The notes: generated by a model not told the origin, from the sequence alone. Shown: positions 13,159 through 24,716, counted from the stretch's first letter. The stretch is DNA of 64,000 nt from Tetraselmis striata (GCA_006384855.1 VCJN01000108.1:124001-188000); one strand, 5' to 3'. Numbers and translations are program-made.

Positions 13159-16100
13159 TCACACACACACACTATATATGTATATATATAATGATGATGT
13201 TATTAACGACACACACGATTTCACATTTTAGTAGTCGCTACTTGTTGTCGCTAAAACGCTCCGCCGCTCAGAAAAATGGGGGAGGGAAACAGAGTAGGAA
13301 TCCGAAATCGGAGCCGCACGCTACCGCATATAGAAGTATATGCAATAATATGCATAGTGGTAGAAGTATACATAGTGGTACAAGTACACAAACATGGTAC
13401 ATAGTACATGTATATATAAATCATGTATCTAGGTAATGTATACATATACATATACACAGGTACATACTATGTGTAACATATACAGGTACATATATGCGTG
13501 CAAATAGGTGTATATACTCACACAGACACAACGCTCTATGGTATGGGGGCGCCGGCACGTGTACACCCCGTACAGTGATCAAGCAATGCCCGTCTGGTCT
13601 AGCATATTGCTAGCAACCCGTCACATCCCCTTGGTACATGTAGTACCCGAGCATCATCAGGAAAGTACCCTCCGGCATAGCAAGTTATCGCCGGATGTCA
13701 TTATTTTTGGCGGGCCATCGCATCGACGTGGGACTGCATTAGCGCTGGCTCACTGCACAGCTACGAGAACGCAGGCGGGTGCTCATACCGTGAATGTGTA
13801 CACCCCCGGGTCTATGGCATCGCGGGGTATGACGAGGGTGGGGCTGTTGTCCAGCGGGGGCAAGCCGCAGCTAGTGGCCGGCGCAGCGGGGCCGCCCGTG
13901 GCACAGCTCCATGCGTAGGAGGCCGCTGCGGCGGAGTCCCAGCCCGGGCCGACCCGAAGGGCGTCCAACCGGAAGCTGCTGCCGGCGGGCACGGATGACG
14001 ACCCTGTGAGGTCTGCCTTGAGGTCGCCATCGGGGGTGGGGAGTGGGGGTGGAGGTGGGGGGTGGGGGGAAGATGGGAGTGAGGTCGTTGGGGTCAGGGT
14101 GGCGGGGACGGGGGTGGTGCGCAGGTCGGGGGGCGCCGTTGTTGTTGCGGGCTCGGTTGGGCTGGGGTCGGGGAATGGGGTGGGGATGGGGGTAGCTGTG
14201 GTGGGAGCCGTCGTGGGGGCGGCCGTAGGAAGCGTCGTGGGGGCGGCTGTATTTGGAGGTGGCGTGGAAGCTGTGGTGATGCTGCTGGGCGTGGGCGTGG
14301 GCGTGGGCGTGGCTGTGGGGACTGGCGTGGTGGTGGCTTGTCCAGTGGGCGTCACAGGGCTCCCCCTTGTCAGCGCGGGGGTGCTTGTGACTGTGGGCGT
14401 TGGCTCGTCACCGGAATCCGCCTCCGCCGTAGGAGTGACTGTCGCCACGGCGCTCTCCGGCATTGTCGTGGATGTGGTGGGAGGCAGCTCTACGGTGGCG
14501 GTGGCCTCTGGGGTAGCGGTGGGCGTTGCTGTGGACGGCATGAGTGTAGCGGTGGCAGTGGCGGTGGCGGTGGCGGTGGGGGTGGGGGTGGGGGTGGCAG
14601 TGGCGGTGGCGGTGGCAGTGGGGCTGGCGGTCGGGGTGGGGGTGGGGGTGACGGTGATGGCGGGCGTGGAGGTAGGGGATGGGATGTCAGTGACTGCGTG
14701 TGGAGTTGCGGTAGCGGTCATGGCGGGGAGCGGGGTGGGGCGTGGGGTTGGTTGTTGTCGGGGTGGGGGTGGCCGGGGTTGGAGCGGAGGTGGGGTTAGG
14801 TGGGTCGAGGGGGGGCTGAGAGGGGGCGGGAGGTGGAGGGTACTGGGGAGGCGGCGGCGGGGGGCTTGGCGGTGGTAGCGGCGGCGGCGAGTTGGGGGGC
14901 GGACTTGGAGGGGGACTGGGCGGGGTGTTTGGAGGCGGACTCGGAGGGCTTGGATGGTGGAGGGCTAGATGGTGGGGGCCTTGGGCGAGGGGCTTGGTGG
15001 CGGGGGGCTTGGCGGTGGAGGGCTAGATGGCGGGGGGCTTGGTGGCGGGGGGCTTGGCGGAGGTGGGCTTGGCGGAGGTGGGCTTGGCGGAGGTGGGCTA
15101 GGTGGAGGGGGGCTCGGTGGCGGAGGGTTCGGTGGCGGGGGGCTAGGTGGCGGAGGGCTCGGTGGCGGAGGGCTAGGTGGCGGAGGGCTCGGTGGCGGAG
15201 GGCTCAGTGGCGGTGGGCTTGGCGGAGGTGGGCTAGGCGGCGGGGGCCTTGGTGGCGGGGGGCTTGGTGGTGGGGGGCTAGGTGGTGGGGGGCTTGGTGG
15301 TGGGGGCAACATGGGGCATCCGTCCGTCTGCGGAGTGTCCACCGAGTTGGGAGCAGACCTGTGCAGCAGCGTCATGTGCACACATTGCAAGCTTCAGCCG
15401 GCAACATTTCACGCGACTATTTGTTGTGTGGGCGACAACATGGCAATGTTCTATTAGCGGCATCTCGGAGTGTAGGTAATCCGCTTTGACAGCTACCTGT
15501 CAAATAGGTGCCAGGACTGAAATTCGGATGACCGTTGAAATCCCAGCGGGAGCCCAAATATGCACAGCGTTCCCGAACTGCCGATACGTTGTTCTCGTAC
15601 GGTGCGCGCAGTGTTCGTGTACGAGTAGCGACTACACGGTACTGCCGTAAGTACTACAACACAACGAATCAAATCAAAAGTGGACGGTACCTGGGTACCC
15701 GCAGACCTCCATAAAAGCTGGTAAAAAATATTATTCCAGACCGAATACAATAATGCATATCTGATGTAGTCGTCCGGTTTCCGACAGTCCTCGGGTATTC
15801 ATCCCCACATGCACTGTGTAGCATACTACTTGTGATGTAGAGACCATAATTGTATAAATAACCGTGGTATGATAGGTATGAGTGGCTCCTCAAGCAAAAC
15901 CGGAGGAGGTTCCCGGGCCGATCGAACCCAACGACACAATGTGCCCCCGCCCATTAATTCGACGGAGGTCGACAGGTGCTGGTAATGGTACTTTTACCGC
16001 CATGTGGCGAAATATATCTTTTAGTGGTACTCGGATTTGATGTAGTGGCGTAGTGCAGCAAGTACTAAAAGCGCTTCGCGGCGAATACAAGGAAAGCGCC

Positions 16101-17975
16101 ATACCGCCGTGTGATACGCCGTGATGATGCACTCACACGTATGCCAAGCATGTGTATATGGACTCTGCCGCCTAATTTATATTTTCAGCAGGAAAAATGT
16201 GCTAACGTGCTAATACACTAATATGCTAAGCTGGCAGCCTTTCAGGAAACTTATAGTTTCGATGCCCGTTGTGGCGCGTTGCTTTCAGGTGGCTTGTAAT
16301 CAAGCCACGATAAATGGTAGTGGTTTTAGGTGGGTTTCAGGCTTTTAGGTGCTGTAGTCGATCGAAAGCGGCATCGAGACAGTGTAGGCGGGGCAGCAGG
16401 CGCAGCGGAAACTGCAAACTCACCAGACATCCTCTGGGATCCCGCCGGTCAGGCAGTTGCCGTCCAGAAACCTGCACACCACGGAGGCGGATGTCAAACC
16501 CTGTGGCCGCGCAGATCCTGCGTGGTCAGGGCACAGTTCGCTACGGAGCGCCTTGAGTCAGGTGGTTGGGGGCATAGCGGATAGGGTGGTATGTTGGTGT
16601 TGGGAGAGGGGGGGGGCGGGGGGGGGGGGGGGGGGGGGGCTGCACGTACACATCCGTCAGGGAGATCATTTCCGACCATTCCGCAGGCACGGTCCCGACG
16701 AGCCGGTTGCTCGCCAGGTTGCTGCCGCCGAGGGGGGGGGGGCGGGGGGGGGCGCATCACATCAGCGCTTTACATCGCGGCAAAGCTCAAGCAAAGCCCC
16801 AGCCCATTGGATGGATGCTACACAGTCGCCACCATCAATCACAAGAGGGAGCTCACATGTCCTCCAGCAAATTCATCTCGGAATACTGCACCGGGAGAAT
16901 ACCAGACAGCATGTTGCTCTCCAGGTCACTGTGGCGCCAGCACAGATCAGCGTTTCAGCGCCATGAGCGCACAGGAAGAGGGAGTGAACACGACGCAGGG
17001 GCAAAGGCACCAGGAAGGAGCACTCACATACTCTTCAGAGCGGTCATCTCAGACCACTCCGGCGGCAACGTTCCGGTGATGTTGCTCCCCGGGATGATAC
17101 TGTTCGACGAAGAGAGGCGGGGGTCAGGCGGGGGCGGCGGGGCAATGGCGAGCCTGCTGCCGGCATCCCTCTCCTCAACTCGCCTATGTAGCTGCCTGTT
17201 AGACGCGGATCCCACCACAACTCTGCTTCCCCATAGCAGGGACGGTAAAGAGGAAGAGGATAGGAGTGTGTGTGTGTGTGTGTGTGAGAGAGAAAGAGAG
17301 AGAGAGAGAGAGAGTTGAGTGTGAGGGAATGGGGCGGAGGGGTGGGGCGGGGGAAGTTGGGGGGGGGGGGGGGGGGGGGGTTGCTGAGCGCTTACAGCGC
17401 CTCCAGGGCCGTCATCAGCGACATTTCCGGCGGCAGCGTGCCCTGGATCACGCCAGGGTGGAGGCTCCTGTGTCGGTGGGGACGCACATTGCCATTTCAA
17501 GAGGGGTGCCTGCCATCAGTCTGAAGGACCTGGCATGCACATGCAGACGCCAAAGAACGGATGCGGCAATGATGCTTTGCGGCGTACATGTACTGGAGGG
17601 CATGGAGGGCGGACACGTCCGCTGGAATCGGTCCGCCGAGGCCGGGAATATCAGGGCTGGATGCCATGTCACTGCGCGCAGCATCACACATGCCGGCAGG
17701 GCGAGTAAGGGAGTCAGCAGGCAGTGCCTTCGCCGCTTGAGCGTAGCGCTCGTGTTAACGCGCCCCCCCCCCCCCCCCCCCCGCCCCCCCCATTGGTTGC
17801 TTGGAATTCATACATGGGGCGGGAAGCAGTTTCACAACTCACATGGAGACGATGTGGACGCCGGAGCATGTCACGAGGTAGCAGTTGCAGCAGCCGATGC
17901 AGTCATCGTTCTCCCAGGTGCCGTCAGTGAAGCCGGGCGCCACGCTGTACTTGTATTGCAGCAGGGCCGCATGCT
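8371..17975 (-). CDS. Putative receptor: LRR, PPSP/TP-rich stalk, REJ-like, TM, ankyrin (5' exon missing)
   Basis: Multi-exon gene read leftwards. Exons by eye: 17975-17843, 17671-17588, 17467-17396, 17099-17028, 16928-16857, 16721-16650, 16471-16424, 15358-13789, 12639-12484, 12173-11895, 11709-8371 (stop TAG). Intron phases agree at every junction: phase 2 from the first listed exon through the LRR block into the Pro-rich exon, then phase 0 to the end. The product so far is about 1,965 residues. Order: LRR N-terminal cap, six LRR-type units, PPSPPPP block, TP/TA-rich mucin-like stalk, REJ-like beta domains, one transmembrane helix, cytoplasmic ankyrin repeats. This looks like a surface protein that couples extracellular recognition to an intracellular ankyrin scaffold. 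The exon for the start codon and signal peptide was not found upstream of 17975. No polycystin-type channel and no GPS cleavage motif are visible. I know no named family with this order. Confidence 0.75.
13108..13172. repeat. (AC)n microsatellite
   Basis: About 25 CA units, slightly interrupted, within the intron between the 13789 and 12639 exons of the receptor. It is followed by a TATATA patch. Confidence 0.95.
13789..15358 (-). other. PPSPPPP and TP-rich stalk plus first REJ-like segment
   Basis: A single exon. After the phrase WSAPNSVDTPQTDGCPM it runs into PPSPPPP repeats, then a long Thr-Pro/Thr-Ala region (mucin-like, likely O-glycosylated). It ends in a beta domain with YAWSC...C and a GVYTFTV strand end, typical of REJ/polycystin ectodomains. 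The Pro-rich part holds an in-frame TAG at 14965-14967. From about 14965 to 14725 the Pro-rich frame is a different one, then the original frame resumes at MTATATPHAV. The exon length is compatible with one frame throughout, so this looks like two compensating single-base shifts. No GT donor exists nearby to make an intron. Confidence 0.7.
15884..15975 (-). mobile_element. Possible diverged SINE-like copy
   Basis: The reverse strand contains GGGTTCGATCGG, a partial match to a pol III B-box. A related stretch occurs at about 63893-63975 (shared words GGTTCCC, GGCCGATC, TGCCCCCG). Too short and diverged for a firm call. It sits in an intron of the receptor. Confidence 0.25.
16424..17975 (-). 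other. LRR ectodomain block of the receptor (seven exons)
   Basis: The first visible exon encodes an LRRNT_2-like cap: ALLQYKY, then W and paired cysteines (CIGCCNCYLVTC). Six LRR units follow. Four are on exons of exactly 72 nt (24 codons), the classic plant LRR unit, each splitting a codon after its second base. Repeats read GTLPPEMS, GTLPPEWSEM, GILPVQYSEM and GTVPAEWSEM, and the final short 48-nt exon reads LTGGIPEDVW. This is the plant-specific LRR consensus (LxGxIPxE) of receptor-like proteins. Poly(G) runs at 16619-16640 and 17361-17380 and a poly(C) run at 17763-17782 lie in the introns. Confidence 0.85.
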
Positions 17976-19624
17976 CTGCGCGCAGACACATACCACAGGC
18001 CATTAGAGCGGCGCGGCTGGTACCTAGGTGACTTATTTAGTACCGGTTTGCGTACACCTATACCCGTCTCACAGGTACAGTGCCCACCCATTTTCATTTC
18101 ATTTACCTCCCGCTGTTCGACGTTAAACTCATCAGTCTGGTACTTAATGGCAAAAATAAAAAAACATATTGCCAATTGCCGACCACCCGCATAAAACTAG
18201 TGCCGACTCGAGTACACTGGTGTAGGGCTCAAATTGGAGCAACTTATTTGAGCGACTACTACTTATTTCGAATACACTCCAGTTCTCTGGGGGAGAATTA
18301 TATGCGACGTATAGCCCCGCTACATAAAGAAGACCAGGAGAGCAGGACCGCTAATAGGTCGGTACTATTTAGTATCTACGAGGTATGCATCGAGGTACTC
18401 TTGAGGTACTATCAACGAGATTGCTGCAATCAGTCAATGATGGGCTGTGTGTTTTCTTGCATATCCAACACATGGCGACTTTAGTTGCTCCAAGAGTCAC
18501 ATCACATCGCTAGCAGATATTCAGTAGGCTATTAGCTGTTAGCCACCGCCGTACGGTACGAGTAACGGCAGGCTGCAGTGCTTGTACTATTCGCGCCCGT
18601 AATGGGATGTATGATGTTCACTGCATGCTGCGTGTTTGTCCGACCCCCCGCCCCCCACCCCTCCCCCTGTCGTACCTTGCTTTCATCAGATTCTTCCCTG
18701 TGTAAAGCCCATGTTGGATACAGGAGAAAGGAGAAATAGCCCTTTCTCCTGAGCTCACTGCCTCAGGGAGAAATATTGTGCAAATACTGCATTCGTACTG
18801 GAGAAGTAGCACCGGAGAAGTAGCAAGTTGGATTTAGAAATCGCGATTTCTCCCGAATCCCAGAGAATCGGAGCCGCTGCAGTAGGCAAGTTGGCTGCTT
18901 TAGATAGACCCGCCCCGCCAACATTTATGGCGGTCTCCGCCCCGCCTCACGCCAATCAGCTACGTCCACAAATGCATGTGACCCACTGGCTAGGGGAATA
19001 GGGCTGCGTGGGCTGAATCGGGGCAAGGAGGGGCGGTGCGCGATGAAAGCAAGCTGGTTGTGGCAGATGAGTCAAGACCCGTCGCTTAGTATTAAGTCAA
19101 CGGGTCCGGTCGACTTTGGGGGGGGGGGGGGGGGGGGGGTAAGGCTGCGGCGGCTACGCATCCTCCGCCGCGCCTGGGTGGGGGCGTGGGGCTGGCATTG
19201 TCAGCCAGTCGGATTGTGCTTGGCGCCTCTACGACGCGCCGACGGCGAACGCCAGGAAGCGCACGGCACAATGTGGGAAGTAAGTTAAACATGATGTACT
19301 AGGTTGCTATTTCTCCCGTGGGAGAAACACTTCTCCAGCTAGAAATGGGCCCTTTTCCCGGTCTCACGGCCTTTCTACTACAGCGGGAAAAGTACTGGTT
19401 CTGGTACCTGCTTGCAGCGATTTCTCCTTCTGGCATTTCTGCCTTTAGCAATGGCGACTATATAATATTGTTCTGAACTAGTTTAAGTGGTGTCTCTCAC
19501 TATGGGATAGCCCTGGCGCGGCGCCCGTAGCGCGCGTGTGTGCCCGCATGTATAGAGGGACCAGTCAGGGCCACCACCTGCCTTCTCGTTTTAGGCGAGA
19601 AGTGAGTAATGGGCGCTAATACAT

Positions 19625-19766
19625 ATAGGAGATGCGCAGAAGTGAGATATGGGCAGCGATGCATACTCTCCCTTTCTGAATATCGCCCTATATCCATAGA
19701 GGTATCTCCTCACCGGTAATATTATGTCGGATCGCTGCCCATATCTCACTTCTACACATCTCCTAT
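19625..19766. repeat. 36-bp inverted repeat with 70-bp loop (foldback element)
   Basis: The left arm 19625-19660 and right arm 19731-19766 are reverse complements with about two mismatches. They end in ATAGGAGATG outside and GGGCAGCGAT at the loop side. A single transcript would form a long hairpin. Either a small MITE/foldback element or a hairpin precursor. Confidence 0.8.
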
Positions 19767-22210
19767 ACACGTACTAGCGATACCCGTACTCGTACCACGT
19801 AATCCTGACCCATTATCCTGGGCAATAAAATAGTCGCTAATAATATGGGGCGCGATACATACTATTACCGGTACGGCGGAGATACCTATATATATGGATC
19901 GGGTCATATTTAATATAGTACGGCCATACCGGTCGCTGGATCAGACGAACGTCTACCGCAAGGAGCAGTAGTCGCTATCTCCATTTCTCCCGCCCCCAGG
20001 ACAGGACTGCCATCAGTGAAACCCGGGGTAACCCTTCATGCAGCGTCTTCGACGGCCGTTTAGGCAGCGAGTACCAAAAAATGATCTTCGCGCGCACGCC
20101 AAGTAACTATAAATAAAACCTCGTACCATCATGAATGCCGCAAATATGTGGTAGGGATTTTCCAAATGAAGGCTCTGATGAAGCATTGATACAGTTACTT
20201 TGCACTGGCGGGGCCGATGTGACTTTTACCTGTACCTGAAATGATCTAAACGGGTTATATGGGGTTTCCTCGTCCAGACTCGTCGTGACCGTTTATTGAA
20301 ATTTGACGTATTTTGGATTGTCTGCCATTAAGGATTATCGGACAACCAAAGTTTAGATTGCGGTATATTTACTCGTACCAACACGACAACAATTAGCTAC
20401 ACCCCGTAAAACACAGCCCCTGGGTGCACTTTGGAGCGGCAGAAGTGCCGGTGATGATGTGCCCTTATTCTCCACTTGGAGCTACGGGGTTTTGTGTTCA
20501 ATGAATGGGCCCTACTACAGTAAAGACATAACGTACTATGATGGTCATGGTGGCGGAGTGCGCCTTGCGCGCGATGCCAACATCGCCACATACGTCACTG
20601 GCTCACCTTCCCCAATACTTTTAATATGTGACAGCTGCATGGGTCCCAGAGGACCTCTCCTGCGCTGCTGTGGGTATCTGGCTGGGGCTTCAGTGCTCAT
20701 ACTTTAAGCCTTGATAACAAAATGTACACGCGTACAAAATTTGGTTCGCGCGTACTGGACTACGAGTAGACGGGCAGGTAGCGACTATATGGACGAGCAC
20801 TGGCAATAAACTATCAATAAAATAGATACCTAGCCGGGATTAAGCGTAAGGGTACCCGGGTAGCCGCTACCGGTATTCATTGCAGCATAATAATTCGTCC
20901 CTACTGGTGGTAGCGACTACTGCATTCATTGCACAATAATTCACAGCAGCAAGCCCTGCCCCCGGCCGGGCCGGTGCTAGCAATAGTGCACATACATACC
21001 CACCGCCGATTCTCGTTTCCGGTGTTGGTGATACACTCCTACATAGCGACAAAGGATTACATGTCCGAATCTGCGGGTTACTGTCAGCACGCGCGAGGGT
21101 CGTACGGGTACTAAGGATTTATTACTCCGTACTGCTACTGGTCGGTGGCACTTGCCGCTGGTCGTTCCTGTCCCAGCATCAGTCGCTAGGAAAGAAAGAA
21201 AGAAAGAAACACCCGCCTGTGCTGTATCACAGCCATCGGACCACATGCTGCAGCAGCAATATAATACAGCAGCACCATAAAGCAGAACGCGCGCTCGTCT
21301 CTCGTCCCTGTCGCATAGTGATTCGCGCTATGTAGTGTACCCTGTACAGGTATTATGGATTTATTCACGGTTAGCAAAGCAGGCGGAATTGTAACGTCGG
21401 GTAACACCCGTCGTACTTAGCCCCTTTGCTGCAATTCAAACCTCTATAATTCTCAATATATATGACCATAAAATCGCGCGCCGAGAAATATATATGTATG
21501 TGTATGTGTATGTGTATGTAGCGACTTCTCGTGCCGACGTACTACTTCCTAATACCTGCTACTGCTGTAGTTGCTGCCGTACTGTCGAAAGAATATTACC
21601 CGGCGGCGCGTTTTTTGTTGTTAAATATTATGCGTACGAATTTTACTGTACGCGTACGGGTACGGGTATCCTCGTAGTGGTATAATATGATGATTACATG
21701 AGCTAGACGCAACATTCAAGAAATAATGCTGGTAGTATAATAGTAAATGGTATAATATACACACCCCGAGTAGTGTCCCTGCCGCGCGAGCAGCATCAGC
21801 ATTACCGCCCCCCGGTAGTGTAGTACTGGTACGGGCACGTAGGTACGGGTTGCTGCAATTATTTCGCGCGCGACGACGGCCACCGTGCTCGGCCCGCCGC
21901 GCCCCTCCCCGCCTCTCCGGCGCAGGATTCGGGGCACCACGACCAACGCAGCCGTGCCCGTACCTGCTGGGTCGATGGGGATGCACTTGGGCTCTGCACC
22001 AAGTAAGAGACTGCATAAAAATAGACATGCGAGAACCGGTCCAGTGCGGCGTGGTTGTCTTCCAGAGGCAGGCGAAATCCAATGAGGTATCATCACTGCG
22101 ATGGTGCGAAGAGCGGCCTCGTGCGAGCTGAAGATACTCGTGCCCGCGAAGTGCGCAGTACGGCAGTAGCGTTGGCGTCAAGCGCAATGATTGCGAGTAG
22201 CGGGCAGCAA

Positions 22211-22435
22211 TCGCACGGCCTCCTGGCACGGCGCCGCCTGCTTTCGGGGGGACACGAGAGCTGGCAGGCAGAAAAAATCCTGGCGCGGCTTGTAGCGCGC
22301 AGGAAGGCGGAAGCGAGCAGAAGTACTGCTACGACCGTCGACTGGACGGCTTGCGAACAGGGGGCGCAGCGATCGCACGGCCTCTTGATGCGCCGCCGCC
22401 TGGTTTCGGGAGAAGAAGAGAGCTGGCAGGCAGAA
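22211..22435. repeat. Diverged tandem duplication, period about 162 bp
   Basis: The segment 22211-22273 (TCGCACGGCCTC...GAGCTGGCAGGCAGAA) recurs at 22373-22435 with scattered substitutions. Both copies can be read as a similar RRR-SWQAE peptide on the plus strand, but there is no other sign of coding. Confidence 0.7.
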
Positions 22436-23586
22436 TCCAGCTTCAGGACCTTCTATCCCTTGCGAGTACGAGTGTGACCGCCGGCTCTGGCAGCGCGGGG
22501 CTCCCGCTGCCCTGACGGCGGTTCGCGATTTAGTAGTTCGCTTCACTCATTCCCGACCAAAAAACAGGCGGGTATAACAACAATAAAGCCGGGTTCCTAC
22601 TTGCGGATTTCTCGGTCATAATGGCCTCTAGTCATAAATAGAGCCCGTGACTAGGGTCTATTTGACCAGGAAATCCCCAGTAGCCATGGGAAATGAAGTG
22701 ATCAAAACAGTACTTTACGCAGGGCTTTTTGGGAAATACCGCAGGGGGAACGGTACAGTCAGGAATACTACTCGCGGGCGCGTCTGATATCAGATTTTTT
22801 TCTCTCCCGCAAAATACAATAATTAGCGACTACGGTAAAGGATTAATGCCCGTCAGTACATATTCGAGTACAGTAATCACTGCTGAGGAGCTCGCTGGCC
22901 CCGCACGCCGAGGCTTTCTTGGTGGAGCTCGCGAAAGCTAGCCAAGCACACACTGGCCAAAAAATCGGCCAGCTCTTGTCTGCGTGGCGCCGCCGTTTCT
23001 CCTTGCTCATCAGCATGGCACATGCAGACAACGTTCTTGGCGGGGTCGCGGCCGCGCGTGCGGCACGTGATGGTGCTCGTGCGCCTGCGTCGCGTCGCTC
23101 GTCGGCATGTGTTGCTATGACCCGGGTCATTGGCTGCAAGCGTCCTCGCCGCAGCTGATAGCCTACCCCGGGGCGGGGGTTCCTTAAGTTCCTGGCAGCT
23201 AAGTGACTTCGTGGTTCCCTTGGCTCCTTCTTGGTTCTTGGCTCCCTGTCCTCCTGCTCGACCTTGGTTTCGGGCTTATGTCTCTCTTCTGCTGGGAACC
23301 TTTCATAGTTGTTGTTAGTTCTGTTGTAGTGCGCTTTTGTGACAGCCCTGATGTAATTATACTGCTGAGGAGCAGCAGGAGCGGAAGCGCGCCCCCGATA
23401 ATAAAGCGTACCGGGAGTGCAAAAACGCCATGCTTATTATAATAACCGAGTATTATATATTGCGACGAAAGCCATAAAGATGAGACCTTGCAAAAGGCGA
23501 ACGCCGAAAGGCCAAAAATGAACCCTGAGAGCCATCGCGAGTAAGGATTACTCGCGGCGGTTTACAGAAAACGAGCGGCTGCCACT

Positions 23587-23811
23587 TCAACCACTGAAAG
23601 AATACTGAAAGCAGTACTCAAAACGATGATTCTTAACTATCCGCATTATAAATTTGGTAGTACAGCGTGGGGCATATGAGTAACAAAGCTCCCACGGCCC
23701 ATGACAGGCGTCACACGGGTGGGCCAAAATTTGCCGACACGGGTAGCAAAAACGCCCGGCGACTTCCGGGATTCCGCAATTCCTACAACTTTCCAAAATT
23801 GAAAATGACAT
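23587..23811 (-). CDS. Small Cys-rich open frame, doubtful
   Basis: A 74-residue frame starting MSFSILESC. Its Cys spacing is C-x2-C-x11-C-x2-C-x7-C-x2-C (CRNC, CYPC, CDAC), which could bind two zinc ions in zinc-ribbon fashion. It lies left of the copia insertion and so might belong to the same viral fossil as the polymerase. There is no homology I can name, and it could be chance. Confidence 0.25.
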   Translation of the reverse strand: MSFSILESCRNCGIPEVAGRFCYPCRQILAHPCDACHGPWELCYSYAPRCTTKFIMRIVKNHRFEYCFQYSFSG

Positions 23812-24130
23812 CTAAATTACGATATCAGACGATGCAATGGGTTGCTCTACACGCGTGCGTTTGATTTCAGATGTATTTTCTCGGGGCCTCTATCAAAACC
23901 CCCAGGGCGTCCGCGTCTGATCTCAAGAATTATTTTCCCTGGCCTTATCAACAACAACAATATGATCGAAGTCCCTCCCCGCTCGTAGGACCGTGGCGTC
24001 AGCGAGTGCCTTTTAGTAGGCCCAATATGCGGAAGCCGCTCGTGACAACACCCTTAGGGGCGCCGTCGGCCTCCCGTCTCTCACGGGGCGCGAGAGACAA
24101 CTTGCGGCCCTACGCAATAGCAACAAGGCT

Positions 24131-24343
24131 TGCCGGGCGGCCGCCGCTGGCCGGGCGGCAAACCCCGGGGCCTTCACTCCCTCGGGCCGCCGCTCCAGGG
24201 CGCGCTTGACCCCCGAGCCCCGGGCCGCCGGGCGCCGGCGTACACTCGCGAGAAACACGGTGGCGAGACGTCCCCAACCAAGAAACGCCGTCCGCACCAT
24301 TGAAGCCGCTTACCGGCGGGCCCAAGAGCGCCGGGCGGCCTAA
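24131..24343 (+). CDS. Arg/Ala-rich basic reading frame upstream of the viral polymerase, doubtful
   Basis: A plus-strand frame ends at TAA 24341-24343 and is very rich in Arg and Ala (GRRRTLARN, RRAQERRAA). It is immediately left of the copia insertion, so before insertion it lay just upstream of the type-B polymerase start. Small basic DNA-binding proteins are common in DNA viruses, but GC-rich sequence also makes such frames by chance. No start codon is assigned. Confidence 0.2.
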   Translation, partial: CRAAAAGRAANPGAFTPSGRRSRARLTPEPRAAGRRRTLARNTVARRPQPRNAVRTIEAAYRRAQERRAA

Positions 24344-24405
24344 GATTTATGCCTTTACAACGCACCACGTGGAACAATGGGGTCGGAGAACGACTACACC
24401 ATGAC

Positions 24406-24706
24406 TGTTGGCAACTGAGGTCTGAAAGTCCGTGTCTGTGATATTACAATGCTATTGCGCTTAGCCGCTGCTGAGAAGCGCGTGCTGGCGCGCGCGTACG
24501 AGGACTACATCAAGATATGTGCGTGATGTACGCACCCTAGCTAGTAGCGCCAATAGTCCTCCAACTCCGGCTGCTCAGCCCTCATCAGTGAGGGGTTGCT
24601 AGCCTTGTAATCACTTCTTCGGTCTCACCTAGAAGAGCCTCCGGCACCTACCACCTGCACAACCACCTGCGACTCGGGCAGGACGCACCAGATTATGCGC
24701 ATGACA
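24406..24706 (+). repeat. 5' LTR of copia element
   Basis: About 301 bp, TG...CA termini, matching 30031-30329 in full. It contains CTTAGCCGCTGCTGAGAAGCG and a central GCGCGCGC patch. The right end was set where the similarity between the two LTRs stops (after GCATGACA). Confidence 0.95.
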
Positions 24707-24716
24707 GGTTATGGGC
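24707..24716 (+). other. Primer-binding site matching the anticodon loop of initiator tRNA-Met
   Basis: GGTTATGGGC follows the 5' LTR directly. It is the complement of GCCCATAACC, the anticodon-loop region of eukaryotic initiator tRNA-Met, rather than of the tRNA 3' end. Drosophila copia and yeast Ty5 prime from a tRNA-iMet half molecule cut in this loop. The assignment here is by that analogy. Confidence 0.6.

Larger units (their letters stand above)
17976..23580. other. Gene-poor, repeat-bearing intergenic DNA
   Basis: No coding exon could be supported on either strand. It contains several repeats of TTTCTCC/GGAGAAA words near 18715-19450, a poly(G) run at 19119-19139, a 36-bp inverted repeat at 19625-19766, an A/G-rich short repeat near 21190-21208 and a diverged tandem duplication at 22211-22435. 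The missing first exon of the receptor should lie here but was not recognised. Confidence 0.5.

Noticed and set aside
8371-13789. A polycystin-1 or adhesion-GPCR homologue
   Set aside because: Only one TM helix, no GPS cleavage motif, no PLAT domain and no channel helices; the tail is ankyrin repeats.
14965-15390. A separate pherophorin gene
   Set aside because: The splice phase from the LRR exons enters this block exactly and it continues to the REJ-like domain; no pherophorin C-rich domains flank it.
14006-15489. Gly/Val- and Gly/Leu-rich plus-strand proteins
   Set aside because: Complement of the PPSPPPP and TP-rich stalk; composition only.
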